Source: Chrysoperla carnea (taxonomy: Eukaryota > Arthropoda > Insecta > Neuroptera > Chrysopidae). Taken from it: 64,000 nt of DNA. The position numbers and the translations under genes are program-made. The stretch spans positions 35,532,935-35,596,934 of the forward strand of contig NC_058338.1 in NCBI RefSeq assembly GCF_905475395.1, written 5' to 3'. The notes below the pieces were generated by a model. It did no database searches. It had not been told where the DNA came from and worked only from the letters and a program-made list of their open reading frames with translations. This document shows, piece by piece, positions 12,969 to 24,700 of this stretch. The first letter of the stretch is position 1, and each line of letters opens with the position of its first letter.

Positions 12969-15284
12969 ATGAATTGGCGTGTATCTAGCTGTTGTTGCTT
13001 TTCACTGAGAACGGGAACCTTACTTCTTGGATATTTCGGCGTGGTAATATTTTATATAATTTACCTCCATTCACCACTGTTGGAGTATAAACTCTATTTA
13101 TTGATATAAGCAAAAAAAAAAAAAGAGTTAAACTTGGAATGAGAGATAATTTATTGTAGTATAAGGTCACAAAAATCGTTTTTTCGCGATAATCTCCGTT
13201 TTTATAACTTCAATGAAACATTAGGTTATCCTTTTCAATTGAATATTTCTATATCAAAAAATCTGAAGAGTGTGACAAAACATCGTCTAAAATACTTAGA
13301 CGATGTTGTAGTTTATAATAATACCATAAAAATAAAAGATTGACGATGATTTATTGAAAACAAATTTTTAATTTAATTATAAGTTCATCGAAGATTCATC
13401 ATTCGATGAACAGAAACGACTATAGTATTGATAATTGCACACAATATATTATATATTTTTGTAGTTGCGTGGTATTGTAAAGGCAAAAATAACTCCTTAC
13501 TTAACTACAAAACATGTATTTGGTTTATATGTATGTCCCGTGCAATAAACCAAAACTTGTTTACAATACTGTAGGTTTACATTCACCTTAAAGTTAGTAT
13601 GATTTATTTCGAAATAACTTGTCTAATACCTACTTTTTCCTACTAGGCACGAGATTTTATGAGACATTTGAGACTTTTAGAAAGCCAAAATGAAAATATA
13701 AACCTTTAAGAGTTTCCAGCTTATTATCTCTCATTCTAGAGTGAAACCTCTAATATGACAAAATTGATTCGACTAAATACATTTTCTAGATTAGCGGCAT
13801 AATCGCATCTCTTGGTATTTTATTTTCTCTACCGTTCATTAAAGATTGGGTACTTGAAGTTGAAAGTATGTAATTATTTATAAATTACATTTGCAATTTT
13901 TTTAAAATATATCCTTCTGATTTTTCGTTTTTAGAGGAAAATAAATTATTGACACCAGAAGACCTTGAAGCGCTTGTTAAATGTAAGTTTTTGCATTTTT
14001 TTTTTTTTGTAGAATTTTAAGCAAGATTTTCACATATTCCAACGATTTCCACATATTGTGCCTGCCTTATCTGGCACCATGTTCGAATATGATTTCAAAG
14101 ATATTAAATTGGATGCTTTTTTCAAAAAGATTTGATATAAGTCTTTATTCAAACATTACCACAATTAGCCACCAATTATTTATTTTAGGCAATATGGTGC
14201 ATATACTGAATACCTTAATTACTAACTTGGATTTATTTTTTCGACTTTCAGACGTACAAATCATTTTGATCATAGTTCTGGTTCTATGTGTCTTGAGTGT
14301 TCTATTTAATTTTTTATTATTGATTGGCGTTTATCAGGTGAATGTTAAACTAGTTTTTGGGTGTTTGATGACTTCATTTATACTTTTTTTTTTTTTATTC
14401 CAACAGGAAAAACCTAAAATAATCAAAATTTGTGTAATTGTTTCAATTATTAGTTGTGTAATAATATTACTGGGAGCAGTTGTATACCTTATTGGATCAT
14501 TTATTAATCCACAATTGATGGGAAGTTTTGTTATAGAGTTGGTTGCATTAGGTAAACTATATTATAATTATGTTTATTTTTTTAATTTATCTATAATAGA
14601 TCGTTCGACCTTCATTCAATTGATTATTATTACAAGCTTTTATTTAGTTTCATCTGTTTAGTTATATATCTGTAATCAAATCTTGAAAGTCAAACTTGAT
14701 TCACTTTCCGGTTTCCGATTGAGCTGAAATTTTGCATGCACATTTAGTTTGGATGACAATGCATTGTACGGTTGGCGTCCCGATTTTCCAATTGTTTCCA
14801 CCATATTTGATATATATACATTTTCTTAGTTTTAAATTAAAAATTTTAATAAAAAATACTTTTTAAGGGACAAGCTTTTATTGTACTAAAAAGTAGGAAA
14901 TAATTTTATCTATCACTTATACCCGATTCATTCATTCCCGACTATTTGTAAAAGCTTGAGGCACTTAATATCAAGAATGAATCGAAAAATAATTAGGCAT
15001 GTGGAGTAGATGAGGCTTTTCGATTCATTTTTGATATTTTTAATTGAGCGCCTCAAACTTTTACAAATAGTCGGGTATGAGTGACTCATAGATAAAATTA
15101 TTTTCTACTTTTTAGTACAATAAAAAACTTGTCCCTTAAAAAATATTTTTTATTAAAATTTTTTTAAATTTGTGTTTAAGCTTTGCAAGTGTATTTCACA
15201 ATGGTATTCCATAGCTATTATTTAGAAGTTATAGAAAGTGTATGTTCAAAAAGAGACGGTTCCAATATGCCCCGGGAACTCTAA
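12969..15284 (+). CDS. Four-pass membrane protein, DUF4728-like (gene 1 of tandem pair)
   Basis: Six coding exons give a 177-residue protein: 12969-13043, 13790-13865, 13935-13982, 14252-14337, 14407-14551 and 15181-15284 (TAA 15282-15284). All introns are GT-AG, and the model is confirmed exon by exon by the paralogue at 19496. The N-terminus is Cys-rich (C-C-C-F-S-L-R-T-G, residues 8-16). Hydrophobic segments lie near 15-42, 67-93, 101-126 and 130-155, with a polar T-P-E-D-L-E linker (57-62) between the first two and a short C-tail with G-S-N-x-P-R. I recall this start motif and layout from an insect-only family of unknown function (DUF4728-like); the family name is memory, the topology is seen. 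An acceptor at 12955 shows a 5' UTR intron. Intron 5 contains a palindromic MITE that ends 17 nt before exon 6. Confidence 0.85.
13280..13306. repeat. Perfect 11-bp hairpin in intron 1
   Basis: ACATCGTCTAA and TTAGACGATGT form a perfect inverted repeat around a 5-base loop (AATAC). A second hairpin, GTTCATCGA / TCGATGAAC, lies nearby at about 13382-13410. Both are within intron 1 of the four-TM gene, and no function is apparent. Confidence 0.6.
14839..15163. mobile_element. Palindromic (foldback) MITE in intron 5 of four-TM gene 1
   Basis: Two arms of about 160 bases are near-complete inverted copies. The left arm carries AAGGGACAAGC, TTGTACTAAAAAGTAGGAAA and CGACTATTTGTAAAAGC; the right arm carries the complements in reverse order (GCTTTTACAAATAGTCG-like, CTACTTTTTAGTACAA, TTGTCCCTT). 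The loop lies near 14995-15015. Candidate 7-bp duplications TTAAATT flank it (14832-14838 and 15164-15170), though they are AT-simple. It is non-coding and absent from the equivalent intron of the paralogue. Confidence 0.85.
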
Positions 15285-15438
15285 AGATTATGAATTAAAA
15301 ATTGGATGAATGCAGAATTAATTAATTAATTATCAGATGATGGAAAGCTTCGTTATCCGTAACAATATAATAACAAAATAACAGACTGTAAGGAGTTTGT
15401 ACAGCAAATTTTTTTAATTATATTTTTAGAAATATGTA

Positions 15439-15444
15439 AATAAA
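15439..15444 (+). promoter_or_regulatory. Polyadenylation signal of four-TM gene 1
   Basis: AATAAA lies 155 nt after the stop codon and is followed within 10-40 nt by GT- and T-rich sequence (GGTGTAAACGG, then runs of T with G), as expected of a cleavage and polyadenylation site. Confidence 0.6.
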
Positions 15445-15526
15445 AGGTGTAAACGGTTTTTTGTTTTTTTGTTTTTTGTTCTTTTTGATTTTTGTTCAAT
15501 TGTTAGGTATATAAACTCAATATATA

Positions 15527-15600
15527 CAAGTGAAAACAAACAATTGACTTAGTTAATTGTTGAAATGCCATGTATAGACAGTGTTGATTACTCTGTCATA
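15527..15600 (+). repeat. R1 repeat, 5' fragment
   Basis: It carries the R1 head CAAGTGAAAACAAACAATTG, then TTAGTTAATTGTTGAAATGC and CATGTATAGACAGTGTTGAT, matching the first 75 bases of the copy at 18867 almost exactly. The rest of the family sequence is missing, so this is a truncated copy. Confidence 0.75.
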
Positions 15601-15810
15601 TACATGCTCCACTTAGATACACAGAAAGAATGGTACAATATTATTTTTGCAAGTTTAATAATTGCAGAGCAATTATTACAGTTTTAGGCGAAACATAAAA
15701 TTTTTATTATACAAATTAATTTTAATTTATATTACATTGAAATAAATAATTAATATTAATTCATATAAAAATTCCTTCTAATAACAACGCCTACTTCAGA
15801 TTTAATAGAG

Positions 15811-16450
15811 ACTTCTTGTACAAGGTGTTCTGTAATTGACTGCAGAACGCACTTCCTTAATAAGCTTATAAAGATGAACGAAAAAGCTCTTTAATACATT
15901 CCGATCTTAGGCCTAATTTTCAAGATAATTAACCAAATCAATTAATAAATTTGACAGAGAATTTAAATTTGAAATGACAGAGCACTTAGAAATAGAAGGA
16001 TGTCTTTATCGATACTGGTGGGTTTAATATAAATTAAAAAAAGTGAGATTGATAATTTGATAATTAAATGCAACGAAAGAGACAACAACAATAAGATAAA
16101 ATTATTGCTGTCTTTATCGGTGCATTTAATTATCAAATTATCGATCTCATTCTTTTAAATTTTTCATTAAACCTCACCTAGTAATTACTATGGTGTGTTA
16201 TAATACACAAAGATTGCTATAGGTTGGATTTAATAAAAATTTTAAATAGTGAGATCGGCTATCTGAGAAAGACATCCTTATATTTCTAAGTGCTCTGTCA
16301 TTGGATAAATGTATTAATTGATTTGGTTAATTATCTTGGAAATTAGACCTCAGTTCGAAATTTGGTAAACAACATTTTCGTTCGTCTTTATAAGCTTATT
16401 TAGGAAGTCAAGAGTTATGCAGTCAATTATGAAACACATTGTATATAAGT
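15811..16450. mobile_element. Foldback element of about 640 bp with nested inverted repeats
   Basis: The outer arms, about 180 bases each, are inverted copies: GATAATTAACCAAATCAATTA near 15929 pairs with TAATTGATTTGGTTAATTATC near 16314. AAGCTTATAAAGATGAACGAAAA pairs with TTTTCGTTCGTCTTTATAAGCTT, and AGAGCACTTAGAAAT with ATTTCTAAGTGCTCT. Inside sits a second inverted pair, ATAATTTGATAATTAAATGCA (near 16052) with TGCATTTAATTATCAAATTAT (near 16121). No clear target duplication or coding sequence was found. It lies between the two four-TM genes. Confidence 0.85.
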
Positions 16451-17030
16451 TGCTCCACCTTAATCTCCCCAGTCAAATTCTTCTTCATCAAAGCGATTTC
16501 GATCAAAATGTCTTGAGTAAAAGTTCTACTTGAAGAAGGAATTTTATAAAAACCTCTAATTAGACCTAGAATTGTAAAGTAGAAAGGTATTCTTTATAAA
16601 ATAACAAACAACTCTTTTGAAAATCTAAAAAAAATCCGCAATAAAAGAAAGCATAATAATAATATACAAATATTAAAAATAAAGAAAAACTTTAATTTCA
16701 GAAGTAAAGAGACTCAAACATTTATTTAAAATATTTAGAAATAAAGAAATGTTTCCAAGTTGTGTGGTATTTGATTAAGCATAACTTTCAAAATTTGGAC
16801 CTCTTCATTTACGAACAAGAGTTGAATATGAATTGAATTTTTTACGATCGTGAAAGTCGAAATCAAATTCGGTGGTCTTTGAAAGATGTTCCACTCCAAA
16901 TAGACCAACAACTTTAACTCAGGGGATCAAACATGGATCAAATCTCTTTGTTGAAAAAAGTTTAGTTAGGGCGATTAAAATGGGCCACCCAACATAATAC
17001 AATGAAGTCTTATTTTATGCGCCTAATGAT
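16451..17030. other. AT-rich intergenic stretch
   Basis: It lies between the foldback element and a small MITE-like element. No exon, promoter or repeat could be supported here. Short frames end quickly on both strands. Confidence 0.5.
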
Positions 17031-17218
17031 GAGTTCACACTAAAGCAACCCGTAACGGCCGACGCCCAATTCATGAAAAAACTGCCTAATAAACTGCATC
17101 CAATGATGATTATTGGATACTTTATGGTTAGATCATTACAAGAGTATGTTGGAAAAGTATGTCGATAATCCGATAAACGCATGTTGCTTATCGTTATCCA
17201 TCTCGTTGGTGTGAATTC
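17031..17218. mobile_element. Possible small MITE
   Basis: Ends GAGTTCACAC and GTGTGAATTC form a 9-of-10 inverted pair 188 bases apart. The interior is GC-richer than its surroundings (AACCCGTAACGGCCGACGCC). No target duplication is visible, so the assignment is tentative. Confidence 0.4.
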
Positions 17219-18866
17219 AACATAACTGAATAATAAAATAGTGAATCACGAAAACACAATTCACAAATTATAAATAGTATAGTGTTATACTTTGCGGTAG
17301 GCGGTTGTTCGTGTCTTGATTCATTATTTTAGATGTTTTTTGTTGTACATTAATTCAATAATATTTAAAAAAATATATATACTTTTTTTTACAATTTAAA
17401 CATTTTAACATTTAGTGTAAGTATTCTGTTTTTGAGTCTTTATTCTATAAGTATTTAAAGTAATTCATTTAAGCTATTCAAATTTTAATTAATTTAATTA
17501 AACGAATACAATAGCAAATGTTTGAATAACGCATGAAATTTAATCTAATTATTTCTGTTGATAAAGAAATTTACCAAATGTTATTTTTCTAACGTTGATG
17601 TCAGAGTTAAAAACATTCAACAATATATACGGCTATAAATACATTTCTAGGTGCGTTTCATTTTTATTACGACGTTATTATTATTGTAAACATGTTTTAT
17701 AACAATTTACTACGGAGGTTAGTTACACAAAAACTCAAAATTTTCCGCACGAATTATGCTTTTGTACACTATCAGATTACTTATAACAAATGTTGCCAAT
17801 GTCGGGTGGGGGGTCGCTTTTCTTCTCCGATAATATTAATAACAAATATCTTCCAAAATATGAAAAATTTAAAAAAAGTTGTACATATAAAATTTACATT
17901 ATAAGACATTTAATTATGAATATCAAAATTTAATTTATTTCTGTCATAATTAATTAAGATTAACCGCGCTAGTTATTATTCTAACAGTTAAAAAAAAACA
18001 TATTTTCATATCATTGATCCGGATCAATTTTTCGGATCTTTCTTTCTGGTTCTATTTTATTTTTCCCAGGGCTTTCTTTTCCGATTTCTACTTTTTTTGA
18101 CTAGATCGATTACCTAATATTTATTCCAGAAAGTACGTAAAACCTATTCGTGGGCATTTAAATACAATTTTGGAAAAGCAAAAATGTGAAAACGGTTTGA
18201 AATTCGAAAAATAAATTTAATCGAGAATGCTTCAAACGAAAAATGTTAGTTTAAAAGGCACACATCTTACACCGGTATCGAATTCGATCTAAGTTTTCAG
18301 GTTCAATTAAATTCTCACTCTGATGCATAACTGACAAACATTAGATGAACGCTTAAAATTGGAAAGTTTTTCTTCATAAATACGCAATACGCAAACATTA
18401 TTTGTTTGAAACATTTTCTTTTTGTAAACAAAATAGTTTAGACCATAATTGATAGCAAAAATCTAGCTTTTTGTAGGTTGTTCATTCAATTCAAAAGGGT
18501 CTTTATAGAAAAACAAATCATTTTTATTGGATTTATTGGAAATTTTTTTTTTTGAAGAGTGGCTAGATTTTGCAGAAACAATTATACGAAATAACAATAT
18601 TGATACGAAAAAACAATTTTGGGTAAAATTTTTCACCCCTTTTTTGCCTAAAGTGTACGCTTTTGCCATAAATGTTTCTAAATGTTTCTAAACACAGTCA
18701 AGCATAGACGAAAAAAAAAAACATTTCTATCTAAAAGTAATTTCGTCTAATAAGGCGATTGCCAGTGCAGGAAATTCAGTAGGTATATCGTATATCTGAA
18801 CTTTAAAACTACTTGGATCTATTAAACCCAACCAAGCATGCGTAGGGTAAAAATGATTTATAAACA
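17219..18866. other. Intergenic, possibly upstream region of four-TM gene 2
   Basis: No coding exon is recognised. A donor-like TTTAGT|GTAAGTATT near 17415 could end a 5' UTR exon of gene 2, but no initiator or TATA confirms it. Otherwise the stretch is AT-rich sequence without structure that I can name. Confidence 0.4.
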
Positions 18867-19475
18867 AGTGAAAACAAACAATTGACTTTGAGTTAATTGT
18901 TGAAATACCATGTATAGACAGTGTTGATGCGCAATCGTTTGTTTTTTTGACGTCACGTAAATAACAAAAGATATTCACTTTTAAATATAGACACACACAC
19001 AACTGATATTCCTATATTAATACATACTATAAAATTTGCACATAATTAACGCCCTCGTGGGTAAACAGTGATGTTTACAAAAAAATGTTTCAAACAAAAG
19101 TTTTTTATTCTTTTATAAGGACCATTTTTTACATTTAAACTTTTGTTCTATCTCTAACGGTTTACAAGATGGGTCCTACGGACCCAAGACCCAATTGACC
19201 TATGATGCTCATTTACGAACCTGATCTCACTTTTTACGTCCTGAGTACGCTGTAAGAATTTGATTATCTCTCGATATCTTTTTTCGTTTTTGAGTTATCG
19301 TGTCCACAGACGGACGGACGGACGGGCGGACAACCGGAAATGGACTAATTAGGTGATTTTATGAACACCTATGACAAAATTTTTTTCCTAGCATCATTAT
19401 TTTTAAGCGTTACAAACTTGGGACTAAACTTAATATACTATGTATATTTCATATATACATGGTATAATAAGTATA
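18867..19475 (+). repeat. R1 interspersed repeat, near-complete copy
   Basis: About 610 bases from GTGAAAACAAACAATTGAC to TATACATGGTATAATAAG. Landmarks are GTGGGTAAACAGTGATGTTT, CTAACGGTTTACAAGATGGG, a GACGGACGGACGGGCGGAC simple tract, AATGGACTAATTAGGTG and AGCGTTACAAACTTGGGAC. An inverted copy at 52060-52590 shares all these landmarks in reverse order, and a third copy lies at 53140-53685. It ends 11 bases before the splice acceptor that precedes the coding start of four-TM gene 2. Confidence 0.8.
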
Positions 19476-19495
19476 TCAATTTTCAGAATCAAATC

Positions 19496-21718
19496 ATGCG
19501 TGTATCAAGCTGTTGTTGCTGCTTTTCATTGAGAACAGGAACCTTAATTCTTGGTTATTTAGGAGGGGTAATATTTCATTTATATTTACCTTTTCCGTAA
19601 AGGTTATAATCTAAAGTGTGAATTTTTTCTAGATTGTATATACACTCGTATCTCTGGGCATTATTCTTAGTTTACCATACATTAGAGAAGAGGTAGAAGA
19701 AGAAGAGAGTAAGTAATTTGTTTATAAATCATATTAATCCAATTTTACTGATATCTAAAGAATTTTTTATTTTAGAGGATGAATCATTGACACCAGAAGA
19801 ACTTGAACTCCTTGTTACATGTAAGTCAATTTTTGTAAAGTCATATTAGTGAAATGTTATAGTAGTCGCAGAAACGAAGCAATGAAGTTCGAAAAATTTG
19901 AACAATAAATCGGATTTGAATGGATTTGAAAATTTTGGGAACCTAAATTGATTTATAAGAAATAGGCAATTTCCATAAATAATATCCATGTTATAATATT
20001 TCATTTTAAATTAACCGTACATATACTCGGATGGAAATGATTCCAAACTCCTGGAGTTATCGGGAAATTCATTATATAATCGGTCCAATCTCGTTACTCC
20101 AGTAGTTTTTGGGGTCACTGAGCACGATTATCGCTACAGAATTTATCTTTTGATCTTATAGGAACATGGTGCCCGATTCTGTCGCGATATTCGTGTTTAG
20201 GGGCTCAAAAAACATCATTTTTCATGAAACTTGAAAGTGTTACTTGGTGGCGATATCTCTAAGAGATCGTTGATAAAACTACAAAAAATTATAGCATTTG
20301 GAATAAAAAAAGTGATTTATAGAGATTTAACTTCATAAAGTAACCTCTTGAGATTACTTATGACGTGAATGCTTATGTAAACGTAATGTTTTGCGTTCTT
20401 TAGGAATTTAGGGTCCATATAGATTCCCATTTGAATATTTCAACTTGATCATAAAATAAAAGTTAATTTTTAAAACACTTTCAATGCTAATGCCATGACC
20501 ATTATTAACCCTGTATAAGGTCTTTTTATTTTCCTGATTTCTGTTCTGAAAAAATCGTCTTATTGGATGCTCTTATAAGCTCTAAGTTTCATATTAATAT
20601 TAAAATATTTATTTGGAAAGTTTTTCTGATATGTGTTTAGGATACTCCATTCTTCTCTACATATTACACGTTCATGCCTTTAAAAAACTTGTAAACAAAT
20701 TAAGTTCAGTGTTAGAAACAATCTACTAAGCGAAAAGTTTATAAAAAACTACTAAGTTGCTAGCGCCTCGATCTTCGACTTATTGTAACAATTTAAATAT
20801 TTTTTTCGATTTTCAGGGACAAAAGTCGTTTCAATTGCAACCCTGGTTGTATATTTAGGAAGGATTCTAATAAGTGTTTTATTATTGATTGGTGTTTATA
20901 AGGTAAATTTTAAATATTTTTTATGTTCCATGACTTAATTATAATTATCTACTTTTTTGTTTTTTTAATAGGAAAAACCCAAACTAATCAAGATTTATTT
21001 AATAGTTGCAATTATTGGTGTTATAATAGACCTATTCCCTGCTGTTATATTGCTTATTGGATGTTTTTCTAATACGAAATTGATTGGAGCTTTTATTTCA
21101 GATCTACTTGCAATTGGTAAAGTAAATTATTATTATTTATTTAAGAATTTATGCTTATTAAGGTGAGACAATATTTAAGACATGGTTTTGACTTAATTAA
21201 GTCTATACTTTTGTCGACCACCATTAGTTCATTAGTTCTACCTGCTATCTTTTAATATGATTAATAATTTTATTATTATATATTTATTAATATAACGTAT
21301 AACTAGTCGTAGCGAAGTACATACTGCGGAATACATGTGCGTGCATCGTACGCGTATTGCGACAGTATTTATATGCTATATTATGGTCATTTCTTAGAAC
21401 ATCAGACAGCTGAATGAGTTAAAGCGTTCCCAAATGGCACAAAAAACGGAGATTTAATCGTAAACAAATAATAATTCATATGTTGTTTAAATTGGACGCT
21501 AGCATTTAAGTCCCATACGAATGTATAAAAAATTACCCCCAGTTAATTTTACTAAAACAAGTGGTTAAAAATGGATCTTCATAAATTTTTAATCAAATAT
21601 AATTTATATTTCAGCCTTACATGTATATTTCATAACGGTAATACATAGCCATCGTATGGAAATTATAGAAATTGGAGGATCCAGTAGAGGCGGTTCCAAT
21701 TTACCCCGTCAGGCCTAA
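19496..21718 (+). CDS. Four-pass membrane protein, DUF4728-like (gene 2 of tandem pair)
   Basis: Six coding exons give 175 residues: 19496-19567, 19633-19708, 19776-19820, 20817-20902, 20972-21116 and 21615-21718 (TAA 21716-21718). All junctions are GT-AG, with the same phases as gene 1. Exons 2, 4, 5 and 6 have identical lengths (76, 86, 145 and 104 nt), and exons 1 and 3 differ by one codon each. The protein starts M-R-V-S-S-C-C-C-C-F-S-L-R-T-G. It has four hydrophobic segments (about 14-41, 66-92, 97-123, 128-153), a strongly acidic linker (R-E-E-V-E-E-E-E, about 42-49) and T-P-E-E-L-E-L-L. An upstream open frame runs through the acceptor at 19486 into the R1 repeat, so I take the ATG at 19496. 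Intron 3, nearly 1 kb, may hold further repeat sequence. Function unknown; the family name is from memory. Confidence 0.85.
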
Positions 21719-21756
21719 GGTTGATGTAATCAAAATTGGAAAAATTTAATCATAAT

Positions 21757-21762
21757 AATAAA
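21757..21762 (+). promoter_or_regulatory. Polyadenylation signal of four-TM gene 2
   Basis: AATAAA lies 39 nt after the stop codon, within an AT-rich 3' flank. It is the first canonical hexamer downstream of the coding sequence. Confidence 0.5.
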
Positions 21763-24700
21763 ATATATTGTAATATATAAGAAAAAGTTATAACAAATGT
21801 TGTCCATTTTTTTTAATATATAAGCTTACCGTAAGGTTTAATTTTCGAGACTGGTGTAGCGTTCGCAAAATGATCAATTATAACTCACGAGTTTAATTTA
21901 CGAATATAATACCGTTAGTTTTCGTTGTTTTTATAGCACAAGTGTGTTAAATAAATTACAAAATAATTCCTATTCTATGTTCTATAGAAATCTGATACAT
22001 TTCACTGACGAGAAGCTGTAATAATTAATTTGTTCAAGCGAATAATGCTTTTTATGTATTAATAAAATGGTGTGCGTATTAATCAGCTGTTAAAGTTTCC
22101 TGACTCAATTAATCACTTTGAGAAATTAAATTTTTTTTGTCAGTTACAGTTACAGTTACAGTTACCTGATGGGCTATGCAATTAATTCCTTCGCATTAGC
22201 TTATACTGCGTTAAAATGAGTATCTCATGTTTTGATTATATTCAAACTTTGTTTTTCTTTTTAAATAATTGTAATATTCTTGCATTGATTTTTTACTGGG
22301 TTCACAATTATAATTATTCAAAAAAAAACTTGCATTCTGTATGAATAATGGTAATAACAACCCAACGTACATTCGTACAAAATTTGAAATTTGGGCGGTG
22401 CACATTAAGCTAATGCAATATTATGGAATATCCTTACTCAAAGTTCCCATCGAAATAAGAAAAAAAAAAAGTGATAGTAAAACATGCAAGGAACTTGACT
22501 AATTTTCTGTTAATTTAGAAAGGATTGGATGATTTTCTGAAGATTAACGTGATATCTTGTGCCATACATAATGCCCAAATGTGTACATTATATAATAAAT
22601 ACAGGATAATTTTTTTAAAAGTTTCCAAAACACCAAAAAACTCGTAGTATCAGCTCATTTTTTGGAAGAATGAATTTATAGTATTTAGTTTTTTTGTTAA
22701 TAGAACTGCATACACTTTTCTGTAAAAAATTATAAATTTGAGAATTTGCTGGTTAAAAATTTTCTTAGTAGAAACTTTTAAACCTGAAAATACTTCCTTT
22801 TTTGTGGCAAAGAATAAGATTCTGCTACTAAAAATGTGTAGTTCTATTTATAAAAATAAATTTGGCTCCCTTTTGACCATCGTCGCACAAAAGCTGGTAT
22901 TTATTTCATAAGTAGGAGATTTTTAAGCAATCATCCAATATAACTGAACAAAGTTTAAATGTAATTCATTTTCAGATCCACTGAGATATCACATAATAAA
23001 TTTAAAATACATTTGAATTATGCCCCTTTATAGGGACAGTAGCTTTTATGTAATAAAAAATATATGTGCCTTTATTTTAATGTGATTTTGTTTTAAATAA
23101 ACAAATTTCAGAAAAAACCTTGCCAATTCATTAATTTACCTGGAAACCTGAATAATTTGCTCGAAACGTAAATGATTATAGCGGCTTTTACTTGATTCGT
23201 AAAACCTTGAGGCATCAACAATGATTCGGAACACTTTAATGTATGTATAACATGCTTGTTCGGGTTAGGAAGCCACTTACCTTACCATGAATTGCCATCG
23301 AAACTAAACGTGTATGCAAAATTCCAGCCCAATCGGCTGAGGATAACTGCTTCATAATTGAGTTGCAAGATTCCACCAGAACAAACATACATTCCTACAT
23401 ACATAGTAGATACGTTGCAAGTTAAATAAAAGTATATGAAGGATATGTTAATGTATGTTGTATTTTTTTTAATATTTTGAACTTTCAACTAAAATATAAA
23501 CATTCCCTAGCGCGAGAATCTTTTCTAAGTAGGATAATAAAATTTCTTGAATTTCTTATTTGCTATAAAATAGTTTTTTGAAAGAAAAAGCTCATGCTGA
23601 TTTCCGTATGAAAAAAGCAAAACAGTTTTGACAGTTTTTTTCCTTTGAGATATGTGTTTATTAAATAAAAATCTATCATTATTTAAAATGTGGTGCAAAA
23701 CTGATACAATTTATTTCTAATGCAATATACCTTAAAACAAGTTTCATTTCAAATTATTCTTCAATGATTTAAAATGTATAAGTAGGGAACTCTGTTATTG
23801 AATTCTTAAATTATTTCACTGTGAAACTATATTTTTTTAAATTATCATTACAATTGTTGTTATTACTTTTTGCTTGCGATGTCTGTTAATAATTAGAAAG
23901 ATGGCAAAACCAAGTAAAGTAGTTAAGTTCGTGTGTCTTCTTTAAAAATTTGCTTCAAGGGGGATGCTCATAGTTAATTAAATTAAAATACATCAGATTT
24001 AGAACTCCGGCCATTTTTAACTATTTCACAACAACGAAAGTTTGGGTAGATTTGATAGTTCTTGTCTATATAATGCCTTTAGTCAAATCTTAGAGCTTTA
24101 ATTATTACAACTTTCATGAAGAACCGGGAAGATAATGTTTTCCTGTTTGTTGTTAACAAGGCTATATTGGGCAAACCATACTGCAATCACATATTTAGGT
24201 CTCTGGCTTCGAAAAGAGGTTTCTCTTGCTAAAGATAAGGCAATTTAAGCTAGAACATTGCTGGTTCATTTATGATTCCAAACTTTAGAGCTTTAGACTT
24301 ACGTAGATGGATAAAACTGTACATAACCTAGGCTTAGAAGGTTTCATTATGCGTCTGTCTTGAAGGTAGAAGCAATTTCAATGGAAACGACCATTTGAGG
24401 ATCCGAAGCTAACAGGAGTAATATTTTTTTTTGTTTATAAACAAAGATAGGCATAACTCGATTGTTTTAGAATAAATTATATCTACTACTTACGCTTCAT
24501 GATATCAGGGAAAACTATTTAGGTGCCGTCAAATATGAGACAAAGATCATATCAATAGGCGGTTTGAATATATTAGTTTCAAGACAAAACTCAAATGCAG
24601 GGTAGAAATAAATTTCGAAAGAATAACTTTACTTTGGGCTAAACTTGGGAAAAAAAATCCAATAAGGGAAATAAATAGAAGGTTCACAATTAAATATTAA

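Noticed and set aside
14056-14661. Single 201-codon open frame across the four-TM gene 1
   Set aside because: It reads through introns 3-5. The spliced model with GT-AG junctions matches the paralogue exon for exon, so the continuous frame is fortuitous.
19361-19600. N-terminal extension of four-TM gene 2 into upstream sequence
   Set aside because: The extension is R1 repeat plus intron. A good acceptor lies at 19486 and gene 1 has an equivalent acceptor just before its ATG.
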